Assembly: GCA_009823505.1 (NCBI GenBank)
Contig: VZQC01013995.1
Span: 649,934 to 713,933, forward strand
DNA length: 64,000 bases
From: Rhizomys pruinosus
Lineage: Eukaryota; Chordata; Mammalia; Rodentia; Spalacidae
Direction of reading: 5' to 3'
In this document: positions 54,793 through 64,000 of the stretch, in pieces
Layout of the letters: each line of letters begins with the position of its first letter
Position numbering within the stretch: position 1 is the stretch's first letter
Notes under the pieces: generated by a model
What the model saw: only the letters and a program-made list of their open reading frames with translations
What the model was told of the DNA's origin: nothing
Database searches by the model: none
Translations under genes and position numbers: made by a program

Positions 54793-55150
54793 ATTCATTC
54801 ATTCATTCAACAAATATTTATTGAGTGTGCCCTCCCAGGCAGGCAGTGTTCTGTGCCCTGAGGACATACCAGCAAAGAAGAACTCATCCAAATCTCTGAT
54901 TCCAGAAAGAATATATTCTAGTTAGAGGAGGCCATGGAAACGCATCACAGACCGTGTTAGGTTGTAGTAAGTGTTATAGGAAAATTATCAAGCAGGGAAG
55001 ACCTGACAGAGTTCCCTGTAGGGAGAGCCAGGAGGGTCTCATCTGCAGCCTCGGTGAGAGAGGCGAAAGGCACTTCTGTCTGAGGGGAGAGCCAATGAGA
55101 AGCTGGCCCAGGCACATGCTGGGCACGAGGGGCTAGATTGTGGCTTGAGT
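54793..55150 (+). mobile_element. L2 3'-end relic, plus strand
   Basis: The most recognisable L2 here: 'attcattcattcaacaaata', 'tttattgagtgtgccc', 'ggcagtgttctgtgccctga', 'gttgtagtaagtgttatagg', 'gagaggcgaaaggcacttct' and 'aggcacatgctgggcacgag'. The frame at 54954-55136 is within it. Confidence 0.6.
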
Positions 55151-55371
55151 CTTCTCTTGCAGGGGAAGGATATTCTACTTCTTGGGGTATAGAGATTCCA
55201 GAGTTTGGTGTCTGACAAATCAGAATGTCAAATCATTCTGCCTTCTTTGGACTTGGCTAGATAGAGTCTATTCTCTTAGGAGACTGAAGCACTTCTCGGG
55301 TTCTTTTGTATATTTATTGTACATTTGACTTTCTACCTCGGAAAACTTGAAGGTATGATTTTTTTGTGTGT

Positions 55372-55452
55372 GTTTTGTTTTCTTGGTGGTGGTACTGGGA
55401 ATTGAACCCAAGACCTCACATATGCTGGGGAAGTTCTCTATCGCTGTGCTAT
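55372..55452 (-). mobile_element. ID/B4-type relic, minus strand
   Basis: 'ggtactgggaattgaaccca', 'agacctcacatatgctgggg' and 'tctctatcgctgtgctata' are the reverse of an ID head with B and A boxes. Confidence 0.6.
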
Positions 55453-56559
55453 AATATGACTTAGAAACTTGCGGGCTTCTTTATGGTGGGGTATGTTCTT
55501 TTTGTGACCAGGAAGGACCCTAACCCTAATATCACTTGAATCCTGTCAACAGATATTTGAGAAATGAGCACTCTACTAACTACATAGCGTAAGGAATCAG
55601 GATTAGTTGTTTGAAGGGTGACTTCATGAAGATATTGAGATATGGGGGTTTTTAGGTAGAATAAGATACCAAGGACAGAGTTCAGTGTTTTCCTGGACTT
55701 TGGAGAGACCTGAGCTTGAATAAAGCCTTACCAGCTATGGGAATTAAGATGGAGTTTGCTTCTCCGTCACAGTAAGAATTGAAACCAAAAGAGCACTTTG
55801 GTGCCTGGTGACAGCACACTGGAGCTCGGCAATGGTTCCTCTCCTCTCCTCAGTTTCTTCTTTGTACTGGATGATTCAGAATTGCTGCCCACGTCGAGTC
55901 ATGATGACATCATCAGCGATCAGCAATTTTGGTACTACAGACTCACAACCATGCACTTGAACAGGGAAACCTGGGTTGTTGCACCAAAGTCGACAGTCAG
56001 CCATCTCCTTGTCCCCTTGTCAGGAGTTTTTAGACTCCTGACCTCTGGCAGAGCTGTGGAGGAAAGCAGGGTGCTTCTGTGGAAGTTCTTTTTACTGTGT
56101 CTGGCTGTTATTGAATATTCATTCTTGTGATTTTTTTTTATCCTGTAGTTTGGGGAATGTATGTATGAATTACTTAATGTCACGTAAAAGTATAGCAAAA
56201 CAAAATTACATGAGCAACAGTAATTTGTCTCACTGCTAATAATGATGAAATACTCGGGTCTGAACACTGGGCACCAATTGAATGCGAATGGGACTCTGAG
56301 AGCTAGTTTTCTAAGAGACTCTCTTGTGAGTCAGTTAAGCCCTAATTTAGATGTTGCTGTCAAAGGCATTTTGTAGACATGGTTGACATCTACAGTCAGT
56401 TGATGCTAAGCAAAACAAATTATCTGGTGGGTGAGTTTCTTTTGGTCAGTTGCATGGCCTTAACTAAAATCTGAGGCTTCTCTGTGGAAGGAGGAACACT
56501 GTCTCAGGATTGTAACATTACCCACCGCACAAGTTTTTAGGCTCAGAGCCTGCCCCTCA
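55453..56559. other. Unique sequence, nothing recognised
   Basis: Opposed 110-codon frames overlap (55798-56130 plus, 55935-56267 minus). Neither shows a domain, and this arrangement is typical of chance. No repeat is recognised. Confidence 0.45.
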
Positions 56560-56655
56560 AATTCTCCTTGAAATAGATCTATGTGTATGCACATACATGC
56601 ATAGATTACTTCTGTCTGTCTTCTGTCTCTCTGGAGAACTCTGGCTGATATGGGT
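56560..56655 (+). mobile_element. MLT2-type LTR 3'-end fragment
   Basis: 'atgtgtatgcacatacatgc' and 'tctctggagaactctggctg' with 'atatggg' match the 3' end of MLT2-class LTRs. Confidence 0.4.
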
Positions 56656-56694
56656 ATGTTTGAAGGCCTAAGTATTCTTTTTCTTTTGTCAACA

Positions 56695-56745
56695 ACCCCG
56701 TTTGTGGTATAAGGGATAGTGTTCTACCACTGTGCTACACCCTTA
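56695..56745 (-). mobile_element. ID-type relic, minus strand
   Basis: 'tgtggtataagggatagtgt' with 'tctaccactgtgctacaccc' is reversed ID wording. Confidence 0.4.
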
Positions 56746-56756
56746 ATTCTGTCAAT

Positions 56757-56912
56757 AATTCTTGGTAGGAAGCCTGCCTGAGCTACAGACCAAGTTCAAG
56801 TTCAGCCTGGGCAACTTAGCAAGATGCTATCTCAAAATAAAAATTAAAAGGAGGGAGTGGCTGGGGTGCATAGCTTGGAGGTGAAGCACCTTAGTCCTCA
56901 GTACTGCCAAAA
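56757..56912 (+). mobile_element. B4-type composite SINE (B1-like plus ID-like)
   Basis: A B1-like left part ('ccaagttcaagttcagcctg', 'ggcaacttagcaagatgcta', 'tctcaaaataaaaattaaaa') is followed directly by an ID-like part ('ggctggggtgcatagcttgg', 'agtcctcagtactgcc'). This B1-ID order is the hallmark of B4. Confidence 0.65.
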
Positions 56913-57680
56913 TGAATTCAGCTTTTCCCCTGCTTCATCTGTGTGATACGATTTTACCGAAAGGAAATATGAATAAAGTTCCAGACCCCACAGTGCATTT
57001 CTCTCAGCCTCAGGAAATTTCTTTTCATCCAGGCCAGATAGCCTGGCTCCCAGGTGGGGGTGGTCCCTACCTGGCAGGGACTGGCACAGCCTAACCTCTG
57101 AGGGTCACAGGGAACATTGACAGGGATCTAGGTGAACAACAGAATGAATGTAAATGACAAATTGATAACTTGTGTAAAAATAAAGCTATATCAAGAGGTC
57201 ACAGGGTTGGAATTGGTTGGTTTGCTATTCTTTAGGTAGAAATTCAGGCCCTGACTAGGATACAAAATCTCTGTTTTCTAAGAGAAAACATGTCTGTGCA
57301 GTGATGGCTGCCTTGCAGTTTCCAGAGCGAATATACAGGAGGACAAATTATGAGGGGAGAGATTATGGACAGGATAAACATGCTTTTATTTTTGCTAGTC
57401 TGCCCTTAATCGTATGGTAATAAACCCTGGGGGGAAAGTGAGATTAAAAGCTATGACGTCATCTAAATTTAGTGCCATGCTCCAGCTGAGAATCTGAGGG
57501 GGCTCCGGCTTTCATCCTCTCCGATCTGAGTTGATTTCTCCTCTTCATTCCTTTTCCTCACAGCAAAGCTTTCCTCACAGCACTTTCAGAATTTGGAAGA
57601 ACCTCTTATCAGCTTTCTGGTTTGCCATTTTCTTGCCGTATATTCTATTGGCCATTTCTTCAGCCACCCATCCCCCTCTC
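56913..57680. other. Unique sequence with a CRE palindrome
   Basis: No repeat or gene is recognised. The segment 57360-57480 is repeat-free and AT-rich with the CRE at 57454. The frame 56912-57094 begins in the B4 and is chance. Confidence 0.4.
57454..57461. promoter_or_regulatory. Full palindromic CRE-like site
   Basis: TGACGTCA lies in 'gctatgacgtcatctaaatt', with no recognised repeat around it. Full CRE palindromes are depleted in mammalian DNA because of the CpG, so a conserved copy in unique sequence would be a reasonable regulatory candidate. Confidence 0.4.
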
Positions 57681-57762
57681 TTTTTTTATGGTTTATTTTG
57701 AGCTAGCATCTTGCTAAGTGGCCCAGACTGGCCTTGAACTCCCAATCCTCCTGATGCAGTCA
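57681..57762 (-). mobile_element. B1/7SL-derived relic, minus strand
   Basis: 'tttgagctagcatcttgcta', 'agtggcccagactggccttg' and 'aactcccaatcctcctg' are reversed 7SL-SINE wording. It is truncated and followed by a T-run (57764-57778). Confidence 0.55.
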
Positions 57763-58144
57763 TTTTTTTTTTTTTTTTACGTTTTCCTACAAATTTAGAT
57801 CTTTTCCCTGAACTTCATTTTTCTTCTCCCACTGATGTGTCGTTGCTTTAATCATTGGTTTGGGGGCTTATAATCAGCCAGGGACTGACCTTTTTCTCAC
57901 TGAAAGGACAGATTTCTTACAGTAGAAACCTGCTGTAAAACTCTAACACATTCAGTTCACAGTGCAGCCCTTTCCTTTCAAAGTAAGGTGCTCTTGCCTG
58001 GATCTTGCCTGCTCTGCAGCTCAGAGGGCAAAGCACTTTGCCTGGCTGCTTAGCCCTCAGGGCGTGTCTAAGCTGCTGAGTTCAGACGGATGGCTGGAGC
58101 TGTACAACTACCCATCAGAAGAAAGAGCTTACTCAGGTGTGCGG
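57763..58144. other. T-run and unique sequence
   Basis: After the T-run nothing is recognised up to the truncated SINE. Confidence 0.4.
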
Positions 58145-58302
58145 GTGAGAACCGTCTGAAACTCCAATTCCAGGAGAACTCCAGTTCCAGGGGAATCAGA
58201 CACCCTCTTCTGACCTCCGAGGCATTGCACGGCACGGTTGCACAAACTTACATGCAGACAGTATATTCATACACATAGAAAATAAATAAAAAAAATAAAA
58301 GT
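58145..58302 (+). mobile_element. B3-like SINE, 5'-truncated, plus strand
   Basis: Begins within the body at 'gtgagaaccgtctgaaactc' and keeps the internal duplication ('caattccaggagaactccag', 'ttccaggggaatcagaca') and an A-rich tail. The whole tRNA-like head, including both Pol III boxes, is absent. It belongs to the same subfamily as 59100 and 59455. Confidence 0.88.
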
Positions 58303-58369
58303 ACATCAAATTAGCTCAGAGTGCTCTGACTTTGTGGAAGAGACATTTTAGCACAATTCAGCCTTCACT
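58303..58369. other. Short unique gap
   Basis: Nothing is recognised. Confidence 0.4.
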
Positions 58370-58610
58370 TTCTTAACAATCTTAATTTTATTAAATGGCT
58401 AAGAAATGTGACATTTGGGCATCGGTGAAATGGTGTTCCTGGGAGGTTGTTGCCGTGAGAATTTTGCAGTCCCCTTCTGTTGAATTTAGATGGCATTTAT
58501 TTATGGATTATCAAAAGGTCAACAGGAAAGAAATGACAGTCTAATAATTGTTACACTGCTTTTTGTTCATTGTCTCTTTGATAGATCACTGTTCAAGTCT
58601 ATGATTGATT
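58370..58610. other. Candidate conserved non-coding element
   Basis: Repeat-free and AT-rich: 'caatcttaattttattaaat', 'ggcatttatttatggattat' and 'cagtctaataattgttacac'. It is a suggestion from composition only. Confidence 0.18.
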
Positions 58611-59099
58611 TTGTATCTTTCTGTTTAGATTATGAAGAGTTTTCAAAGACATATTCCTGACAGGACTGAATATGCTTGTTTCTCTCCTTCCCACAAGAGC
58701 CATAAAATGAAGGAAATAAAGAGCAGAAAGACAAAGTCTTTGACGAGATTTGTGTGAGAGTGGAGGTAACAGGAAGGAAACAGGAAAGAAGGCAAGTGGA
58801 AATTTCCTGCAATGACAAATGCCGCCGTCTGGTAAGAAGGATCTCTGGGAGCGTTTTCACCTCTGAGCATCTCATTTGTGTGTTAGGAAGAGAATCCAAT
58901 CAATTCCAATGGTCACGACTGCTTACACTGGGCTTAGTGTGGACTTTCTGTTTTGTCTGGGCTCACAATACCCACCCCAAACCACACTCTCAGTTGGCTG
59001 GTGGGGAGTAATGTGAGCACTGCTTCACAATGGTGCATGCATGAAGGGCCATGGAGACCCACCTGCTGCACCAAACCCAGCCTTCTTTTTTAAAACCTT
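58611..59099. other. Unique sequence, nothing recognised
   Basis: Frames 58630-58899 (minus) and 58754-59011 (plus) are opposed and have no domain. Confidence 0.45.
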
Positions 59100-59347
59100 T
59101 TTTTTTTTATTAATTTTATTTATTTCTGTATGTGTATGAATGTACTGTGTGCCTGCAAGTTTGTGCACCCGTGTCGTGCAATGCCGCGGAGGTCAGAAGA
59201 GGGTGTCGGATTCCCCTGGAACTGGAGTTCTCCTGGAATTGGAGTTTCAGACTGCTCTCGGCCGCCATGTGGGTGCTGGGGATCGAACCCAGGTCCTCTG
59301 CAAGAGCGTCGGCACTCTTTTAACCACTAGGCCATCTCTCCAGCCCC
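59100..59347 (-). mobile_element. B3-like SINE, full length, minus strand
   Basis: T-rich left end, reversed duplication ('ctggaactggagttctcctg', 'gaattggagtttcag'), 'cggccgccatgtgggtgctg', reversed B box 'ggggatcgaacccaggtc' and reversed head 'aggccatctctccagcccc'. It keeps many CpGs, a sign of youth. It faces the plus-strand copy 107 bp to the right. Frames at 59130-59373 are antisense SINE translation. Confidence 0.93.
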
Positions 59348-59454
59348 TAAAAGCTCGCTTGCAGTTGCTCTAACTTATTTGTTGCTCTTCCCCGGCCAGC
59401 TTCACTCCTGGTATTGAAAAATAGCTCCATTCTTCCCTACAAAATGCATACGGC

Positions 59455-59708
59455 GGGCTGGAGAGATGGCCTAGCGGTTAAGAGCGCCGACCGCTCTTAC
59501 AGAGGACCCGGGTTCGATCCCCAGCACCCACATGGCGGCCGAGAACAGTCTGAAACTCCAATTCCAGGAGAACTCCAGTTCCAGGGGAATCAGAGACCCT
59601 CTTCTGACCTCCGCGGCATTGCACGACACGGGTGCACAAACTTGCATGCAGACAGTACATTCATACACATACAGAAATAAATAAAAATAAAAATAAATAA
59701 AAAAAAAA
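59455..59708 (+). mobile_element. Young full-length B3-like SINE, plus strand, perfect TSD
   Basis: Begins 'gggctggagagatggcctag' and is flanked by a perfect 16-bp, non-simple target duplication (59439-59454 and 59709-59724). The Pol III A box (59467-59477, TGGCCTAGCGG) and B box (59511-59521, GGTTCGATCCC) are both canonical. The internal duplication is present. CpGs are well preserved and the tail is A-rich with AAATAAA units. Together these point to a recent insertion with an intact internal promoter. Frames over it (59414-59680, 59471-59799) are SINE translation. Confidence 0.97.
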
Positions 59709-59871
59709 ACAAAATGCATACGGCACGTGCTACAGCTCTAGTCCTAGACAAGAAAAGGGATGCAAGAAAGTCCACTGTGGTCCGTCGTCGCCTCGCCATT
59801 TACCCTTTGTCTGAAGTGGTCCAGCTGAGACTCACAACAAAACAAAAAATTCACATCTTTCTTTTCTGTTT

Positions 59872-59990
59872 TAGATTTTTTGAGAGAGTGTCTCCCTGTA
59901 GTTCAGTGGCCTGAAACTCACCATGTAGACCAGGCTGGTGTCAATCTCACAGAGATTCTCTTGTTTCTGCCTCTCAAGTGCCCAGCTCCT
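59872..59990 (-). mobile_element. B1 SINE, minus strand
   Basis: 'tttttgagagagtgtctccc', 'gcctgaaactcaccatgtag', 'accaggctggtgtcaatctc' and 'cagagattctcttgtttctg' are reversed B1, 5' end incomplete. Confidence 0.85.
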
Positions 59991-60040
59991 CATTGTCTTT
60001 CTTATTGTCTAAAGATCTCTGACTTTCCAAAATTAAAAAC

Positions 60041-60246
60041 AATATTTGATTTATTTTATGTGTATGAGTGTTTTGCCTGTGTAAGTGCACCACGCGTGTG
60101 CAATGCCCACAGAGGCCAGGAGGGGGCATAAGATACACTGGAACTGGAATTATGGACAGTTGTTAGCTGCCACGTGGGCACTGGGAACTGAACCCAGGTT
60201 CTCAAGAAGAGCAGCTGGCGCTCTTGACTGCTGAGCCACCTAGCCC
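60041..60246 (-). mobile_element. Older B2/B3-superfamily SINE, minus strand
   Basis: 'tttgatttattttatgtgta' on the left, reversed B box 'gggaactgaacccaggttc' and reversed head 'tgctgagccacctagccc'. It is more diverged than its neighbours and lacks the duplication. It contains CCAGGAGGGGGCA (60116-60128), a good CTCF-core-like match. Confidence 0.85.
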
Positions 60247-61099
60247 TGGAACTGTTCAAATCTCATGATTCCTAAATGGTGCTCCCTAAGATGCCAGTGC
60301 ATCTTTATAGTGATGGAAACTGATGAAAATTTGGGCTGGCCAGTGGTACCGGGTCCCTTAAGGCCACAGCAGTCTAATCATACAAATGATCATTGCAAAT
60401 CTTCAAGAGGGAAATGTTTTCACTTACTTGGTCCTAGAACTCATTTGCCATGTCACTCCACCATGAGACGCTGTTCTCTCTCAGGGACATTAGAGTTCTG
60501 CAGGTCTCCCGTGAGAGTAACAAGGTGGCCTGTCCTCAAGAGTCAAAATTTGTTCGTATCTCTGGCTAAAGGAAACATAATTGTCCTGCTTGCTCCTTCC
60601 CTGTACTCTTCTCTAACTATTTCTACCCCAACAAGGGTGTCCGGTTTGCAGAGCCACTGCGCATGCAGCACTGAGCGACCCGGGCCGAGCTGCTGCTCCA
60701 AGTGGACTTTCCCTTTCCTTCCTCCCACTTCCTTTAAGAACAACAGGACTTTCATGGCTGACTGTTGACAGCTGATAGCATCTACTAATGACAAATAGTG
60801 AGTGAATAAAGCTGACAAAAGAAAGTACTTACCAAAAAGTGCCATTTTGGGTTTATTTGTTTGTAAGGCAGGGCTGGTGCAGAGGTGACAAGCTTGATTG
60901 GCATTCAGGGGTTCAGGCTTTCCTCAGCCAGCCTTCAACAGCGCTGCTGAGTGACTTTGTAATAGTGACAGTCCCCAGCTATCGAAGGCTCATTAACTTC
61001 CAGGCTACACGCTAGCCACATTATCCAATCATTAATTTTTCCAATCATTATTTTTCAATTTTCACCACAATCCATCAAGGTTGGTTGAATTACATCAGT
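60247..61099. other. Unique sequence, nothing recognised
   Basis: The plus-strand frame 60265-60768 is one of the longest non-repeat frames in the window (167 codons). It overlaps a minus frame (60543-60845), has no domain, signal or membrane segment, and is not called. Confidence 0.45.
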
Positions 61100-61200
61100 T
61101 TTGTGCTCAAGGACCTAAAAAGGCCCAGAGAAGGAAAGAAGTAATTATAAAGTCATACAGTTCACAAGTGGCAGTTGGCATTTAAGTCTAAGACACCAAA
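61100..61200 (-). mobile_element. MIR, minus strand
   Basis: 'aaggcccagagaaggaaaga', 'agtaattataaagtcataca' and 'gttcacaagtggcagttggc' match reversed MIR. Confidence 0.5.
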
Positions 61201-61232
61201 GATGATATTTACCTCCAAGTAGCTCAGATTCT

Positions 61233-61444
61233 TAAAAAAAATTTTATTTATCTTTGTATGTGTATGAATGTACTGTCTGCATGTAGGTTTGTGCACCCAT
61301 GTCATGCAATGCCACAGAGGTCAGAAGAGGGTGTCGGATTCCCCTGGAACTGGAGTTAAAGACGGTTCTCAGTGGTGGGGATTGAACCCAGGGCCTCTGT
61401 AAGAGCAGTCGGCACTCTTAACAGCTAGGCCATCTCTCCAGCCC
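61233..61444 (-). mobile_element. B3-like SINE, minus strand
   Basis: T-rich left end, 'gtatgaatgtactgtctgca', 'cccctggaactggagttaaa', reversed B box 'ggggattgaacccagggcc' and reversed head 'aggccatctctccagccc'. It lacks the internal duplication and the segment around 'ccatgtgggtgc' is shortened. Confidence 0.9.
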
Positions 61445-61491
61445 GATTCTCAGATTTTAAACGCTGGAAAGTAACAACATGGCTTCATAGG

Positions 61492-61599
61492 TCCTTCCTT
61501 CCTTTCTCTCTCTCTCTCCCTCCCTCCCTTCCTCCCTCCCTCCCTTACTCCCTCCCTCCCTCTCTTCATCCCTTCCTCCCTTCCTTCTTTCCGTCTTTC
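61492..61599 (+). repeat. (CCTT)n/(CCCT)n/(CT)n pyrimidine tract
   Basis: About 108 bp of imperfect pyrimidine tetranucleotides, abutting the relic to the right. Confidence 0.95.
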
Positions 61600-61672
61600 A
61601 ACAGAGTCTTTCCCAGGCTAGCTTCAAACTTGACATTTTCCTGTCAGCTGAGATGCGTGCTGGGATTAGAGT
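61600..61672 (-). mobile_element. B1-type relic, minus strand
   Basis: 'agagtctttcccaggctagc', 'ttcaaacttgac' and 'gatgcgtgctgggattagag' resemble degenerate reversed B1. Confidence 0.4.
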
Positions 61673-61779
61673 TATTTATAGTTTCCTAGCTATAAAATTA
61701 TTTGAGGGAATAAGACTGTTCTCCAAGGTCCTAAAATCATATGGAACTACTACACTTCTATTAATAACCACTATAATAG

Positions 61780-61905
61780 CAGTGAACACTTCTTGAACAT
61801 TCACCAATGTGTCGTGACTCTCGATTCTCATAGCAAGTTTTTTAAAGTATGTTTTTGAAATTATTTCTATTTTATAGAAAGGAACCCGGGGTGGGGGGGA
61901 TAGGG
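61780..61905 (-). mobile_element. Possible MIR relic
   Basis: 'gaacattcaccaatgtgtcg', 'gattctcatagcaagttttt' and 'ttatttctattttatagaaa' are weakly MIR-like in reversed order. Confidence 0.3.
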
Positions 61906-63586
61906 ATTTCCAAGCACACTTGTCTTCAGCACCCAGGATCCCCTCCTCTAGCTAGAGTCGCAGGGTACTAGCTAGAATGGAAGGGTACTAGAGCAAAGTG
62001 GCCCCAGAGCAGGAAGATAAGGTCAGGATACTGGGTGTTCATGGAGACTGAGCTAGACAATCTACATACATACTGAAGATGCAGCGCTCCCCTTGGCTTC
62101 CTGAGGGTCTGAGAGCATTCCCATAGAAACTTAACTTCCATGTTGACAGTCTCTCCAGACGTAGACACTGGCTTCTAGGGTTTTCTACAGTCTTAGAAAC
62201 TCTTCTAGACTCTCTTTCCCCCTTCCTTCTCTTTTAAATTTGGGTCCCAAGGGTAATAATATCCTGGAACTTAGAAGTACTCTTGAAAGGATTAACATTT
62301 CTGGCAAAACTTTTAGGGATTTTTGTCAGCTGTTGGGAGCAACACATCTTAGGTAGCATTTTGGAAAATTTCTAACACATGTAATTAAAAGTTTATTTTA
62401 TTTGGGTGATTACAAATGTTATTCATTTCATTACTTTGTGAAGAAATAAACTGAGTCCAGTTCTCATGAAACATGCATGGAATATGTTCTCCTAGGTGGG
62501 GAAATGCCACTGACAGCCCCAAGATGGCCGTTCTGCTGATCTTAGCTAAAAATTTCAGTATACGTTTTGAGTAACCATTGGCCCAGTTCTGGATCTATTC
62601 ATTTATTTCTCTGGAGTTATTGATGACTTAATAACTTGGTTATGAAAGGCCATCAATAAATGAGTAGAAATAAATGAGTTAGTCTAGTACATGTTCTGCT
62701 TGTGCACTGGGGGGTCGAAGATAGATGTGGCAAGATGTGCACTCACACTGGCACGGGGAAGGTATCTGATGAGGGTCCCAAAGGGGAGAGGACAGTAGCG
62801 GGCATTAATCTGTCTGCATTATTCTGAAGTAGGGGATCAGTGCACACTTCAAGGACAGTGGATGTGAGCAGTCATAGAGGAGGAACACGGCTCTTCATGG
62901 TGTTTTCTTTATCGCCACCAATCCCTAGACCCTTTTAAGTTTCTTTATTCTGGAGAAATGATATGCGTTTCAGAACAAGCATAGGATACACCATATTTTC
63001 ACCTTTCCTATCCCCAGATGAATTCTTAAGTGTTCCCAGGACCAAGATTTGGACTTTATTACCAACTCATAGCTTCAGGTTTCCCAGCTCTGCATGGGAG
63101 CTGGAAATTCAAGCATGTTGAATCTCAGCTGTTATTCGCCTTGCTACTTCTAAGAAGCAGAATGACGGATCTATATGGAATTTCTAGCTCCTGTATTAGC
63201 TTCTATTTCTGGGAACATTTAAAAATGACTGGGCAATCTGATCTTTCTTTTTTTCCCCTAAACAAGGGAATGGAGCTGAGATTGGGAAGTGACAGGGCAC
63301 AGTAGGAAGTGGATAGTTTTCTTTTTAGTGTAGCACCCCCTTGAGAGGGAAAATTATGATGGTATTCTTTATGTTCGGTTTATTTGGACCCCTGAGAGAA
63401 AAACTAAAGGCTCTAGCCAGAAGTCTATGAAAACCAGACACGGCAGCAAAGATGGATAGTTTGCTGCATACACCTTAAATAAAAGAACTAAGCAAAGACT
63501 TTTCCATACCAATACACAAATGGGGCTTCTGCTAGGCTGACCAGGGAACTGGGCTCCCACCTGGGGCTGTTCCTCTGTTCACTGGC
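61906..63586. other. Unique sequence, nothing recognised
   Basis: About 1.7 kb without a recognised repeat. A YY1-like core ('caagatggccg') is at 62520-62530. Frames at 61968-62168, 63030-63305 and 63369-63560 carry no domain. Confidence 0.4.
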
Positions 63587-63890
63587 TGTTGTGGTTTGAA
63601 TGAAAATGTCCCCCACAGGCTCCAAGTACTTGGACATTTTTGTCCCCAGTTGGTGCCGCTGTTTTGGGAGATTTCAAGAAGTGAGGCCTTGCTGGGGGGA
63701 GCGTGTCACTGGGGGCGGGCTTTAAGAGTTCTTGAGCCTTGCCAGGTTTCCAGTTGCTTTCTGCTTCTGTGTCTGTTTGAAGCTGTGACATTTTGGCTTT
63801 CTTCTCCAGCCACCTCCTTCCACCATTTCCACCATGCCTTCCCTGCCATTATGGACTCTTACCCCTGGAACTGGAAGCTCAAATGAATTT
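63587..63890 (+). mobile_element. Rodent MaLR-like LTR, plus strand, cut by window end
   Basis: Begins 'tgttgtggtttgaatgaaaa' with 'tgtcccccacaggctcc', 'cagttggtgccgctgttttg', 'gtgtcactgggggcgggctt', 'gccttccctgccattatgga' and 'ggaactggaagctcaaatga'. It matches the layout of the copy at 37377. At its polyadenylation region it passes into (TTTC)n, and the rest of the LTR, if present, is beyond the window. Confidence 0.65.
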
Positions 63891-63906
63891 CTTTCTTTCT
63901 TTCTTT

Positions 63907-63993
<87 letters not shown>

Positions 63994-64000
63994 CTCTCTC
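63887..64000 (+). repeat. (TTTC)n microsatellite running off the window
   Basis: At least 114 bp of TTTC ending in CTCTCTCTC at the last base. It begins where related LTRs read CTCTTTCTTTT-like sequence, so it appears to have expanded from within the LTR. Confidence 0.97.

Noticed and set aside
59455..59530. tRNA-like A and B boxes, as if a tRNA gene
   Set aside because: The segment is the head of a SINE with a long unrelated body and A-tail; no complete cloverleaf or anticodon arm is evident.
60265..60768. 167-codon plus-strand frame
   Set aside because: No domain, membrane segment or signal peptide, overlapped by a minus-strand frame, and no exon context. Chance openness is the simpler explanation.
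1..64000. A novel multi-gene or defence-type system
   Set aside because: No operon-like gene set, no conserved protein domains and no clustered non-repeat frames exist. The content is ordinary rodent non-coding DNA apart from the repeats reported.

Overview
This window looks like rodent nuclear DNA that is intergenic or intronic. The signature is clear: numerous B1 SINEs, ID/B4-type relics, tRNA-headed SINEs of the B2/B3 superfamily ('ggctggagagatggc' head, A- and B-box, A-rich tail), 3'-truncated L1 pieces, MaLR/ERVL-type and class II LTRs, and old shared-mammal repeats (MIR, L2, MLT1, MLT2). The youngest SINE copies are B3-like rather than the mouse or rat B2 consensus, so I infer a muroid rodent outside Mus and Rattus. 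The exact species cannot be read from the sequence.

I found no protein-coding gene, exon set, tRNA gene, rRNA gene or CpG island that I can defend. Nearly all long open frames are repeat translations: a 42-bp minisatellite, (TTTC)n, (GGA)n, antisense SINEs and an L1 ORF2 tail.

Layout: 0.4-1.6 kb holds nested MLT1/MaLR-type LTRs. 3.2-5.0 kb holds an ERVL-type LTR, a B3-like SINE with its target-site duplication, and an L1 3' end. 5-13 kb is mostly unique sequence with MIR, L2 and MLT1 relics. 13-21 kb is repeat-dense: L2, a SINE, an L1 3'UTR with a (GGA)n tract next to the only N, an MLT1 LTR, a 688-bp solo LTR, an MLT2 LTR, an L1 ORF2 tail and a MaLR LTR. 21-34 kb has scattered SINEs, a (CTG)n tract, L2 and hAT relics, and an L1 relic split by a B1. 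At 34.9 kb lies a second solo LTR of the 16.3-kb family, with a perfect 6-bp target duplication. At 37.4-41.2 kb lies an inverted pair of MaLR-like LTRs, one interrupted by a class I ERV-like LTR; it continues into MaLR-like internal sequence that contains the 42-bp minisatellite (39037-40833, 42 full units, no indels). 41-50 kb carries B1s and long (TTTC)n tracts. 54-61.5 kb is a B3/B2 SINE cluster, including a very young copy at 59455-59708. The window ends inside an LTR-derived (TTTC)n tract.

The most noteworthy items are the phase-perfect minisatellite with a recent 252-bp internal duplication, the same-family solo-LTR pair, the apparently recent B3-like SINE subfamily with an internal duplication, and two closely spaced inverted SINE pairs. 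I see no evidence for a new multi-gene system. Repeat family names come from recall of consensus sequences and were not checked against a library.
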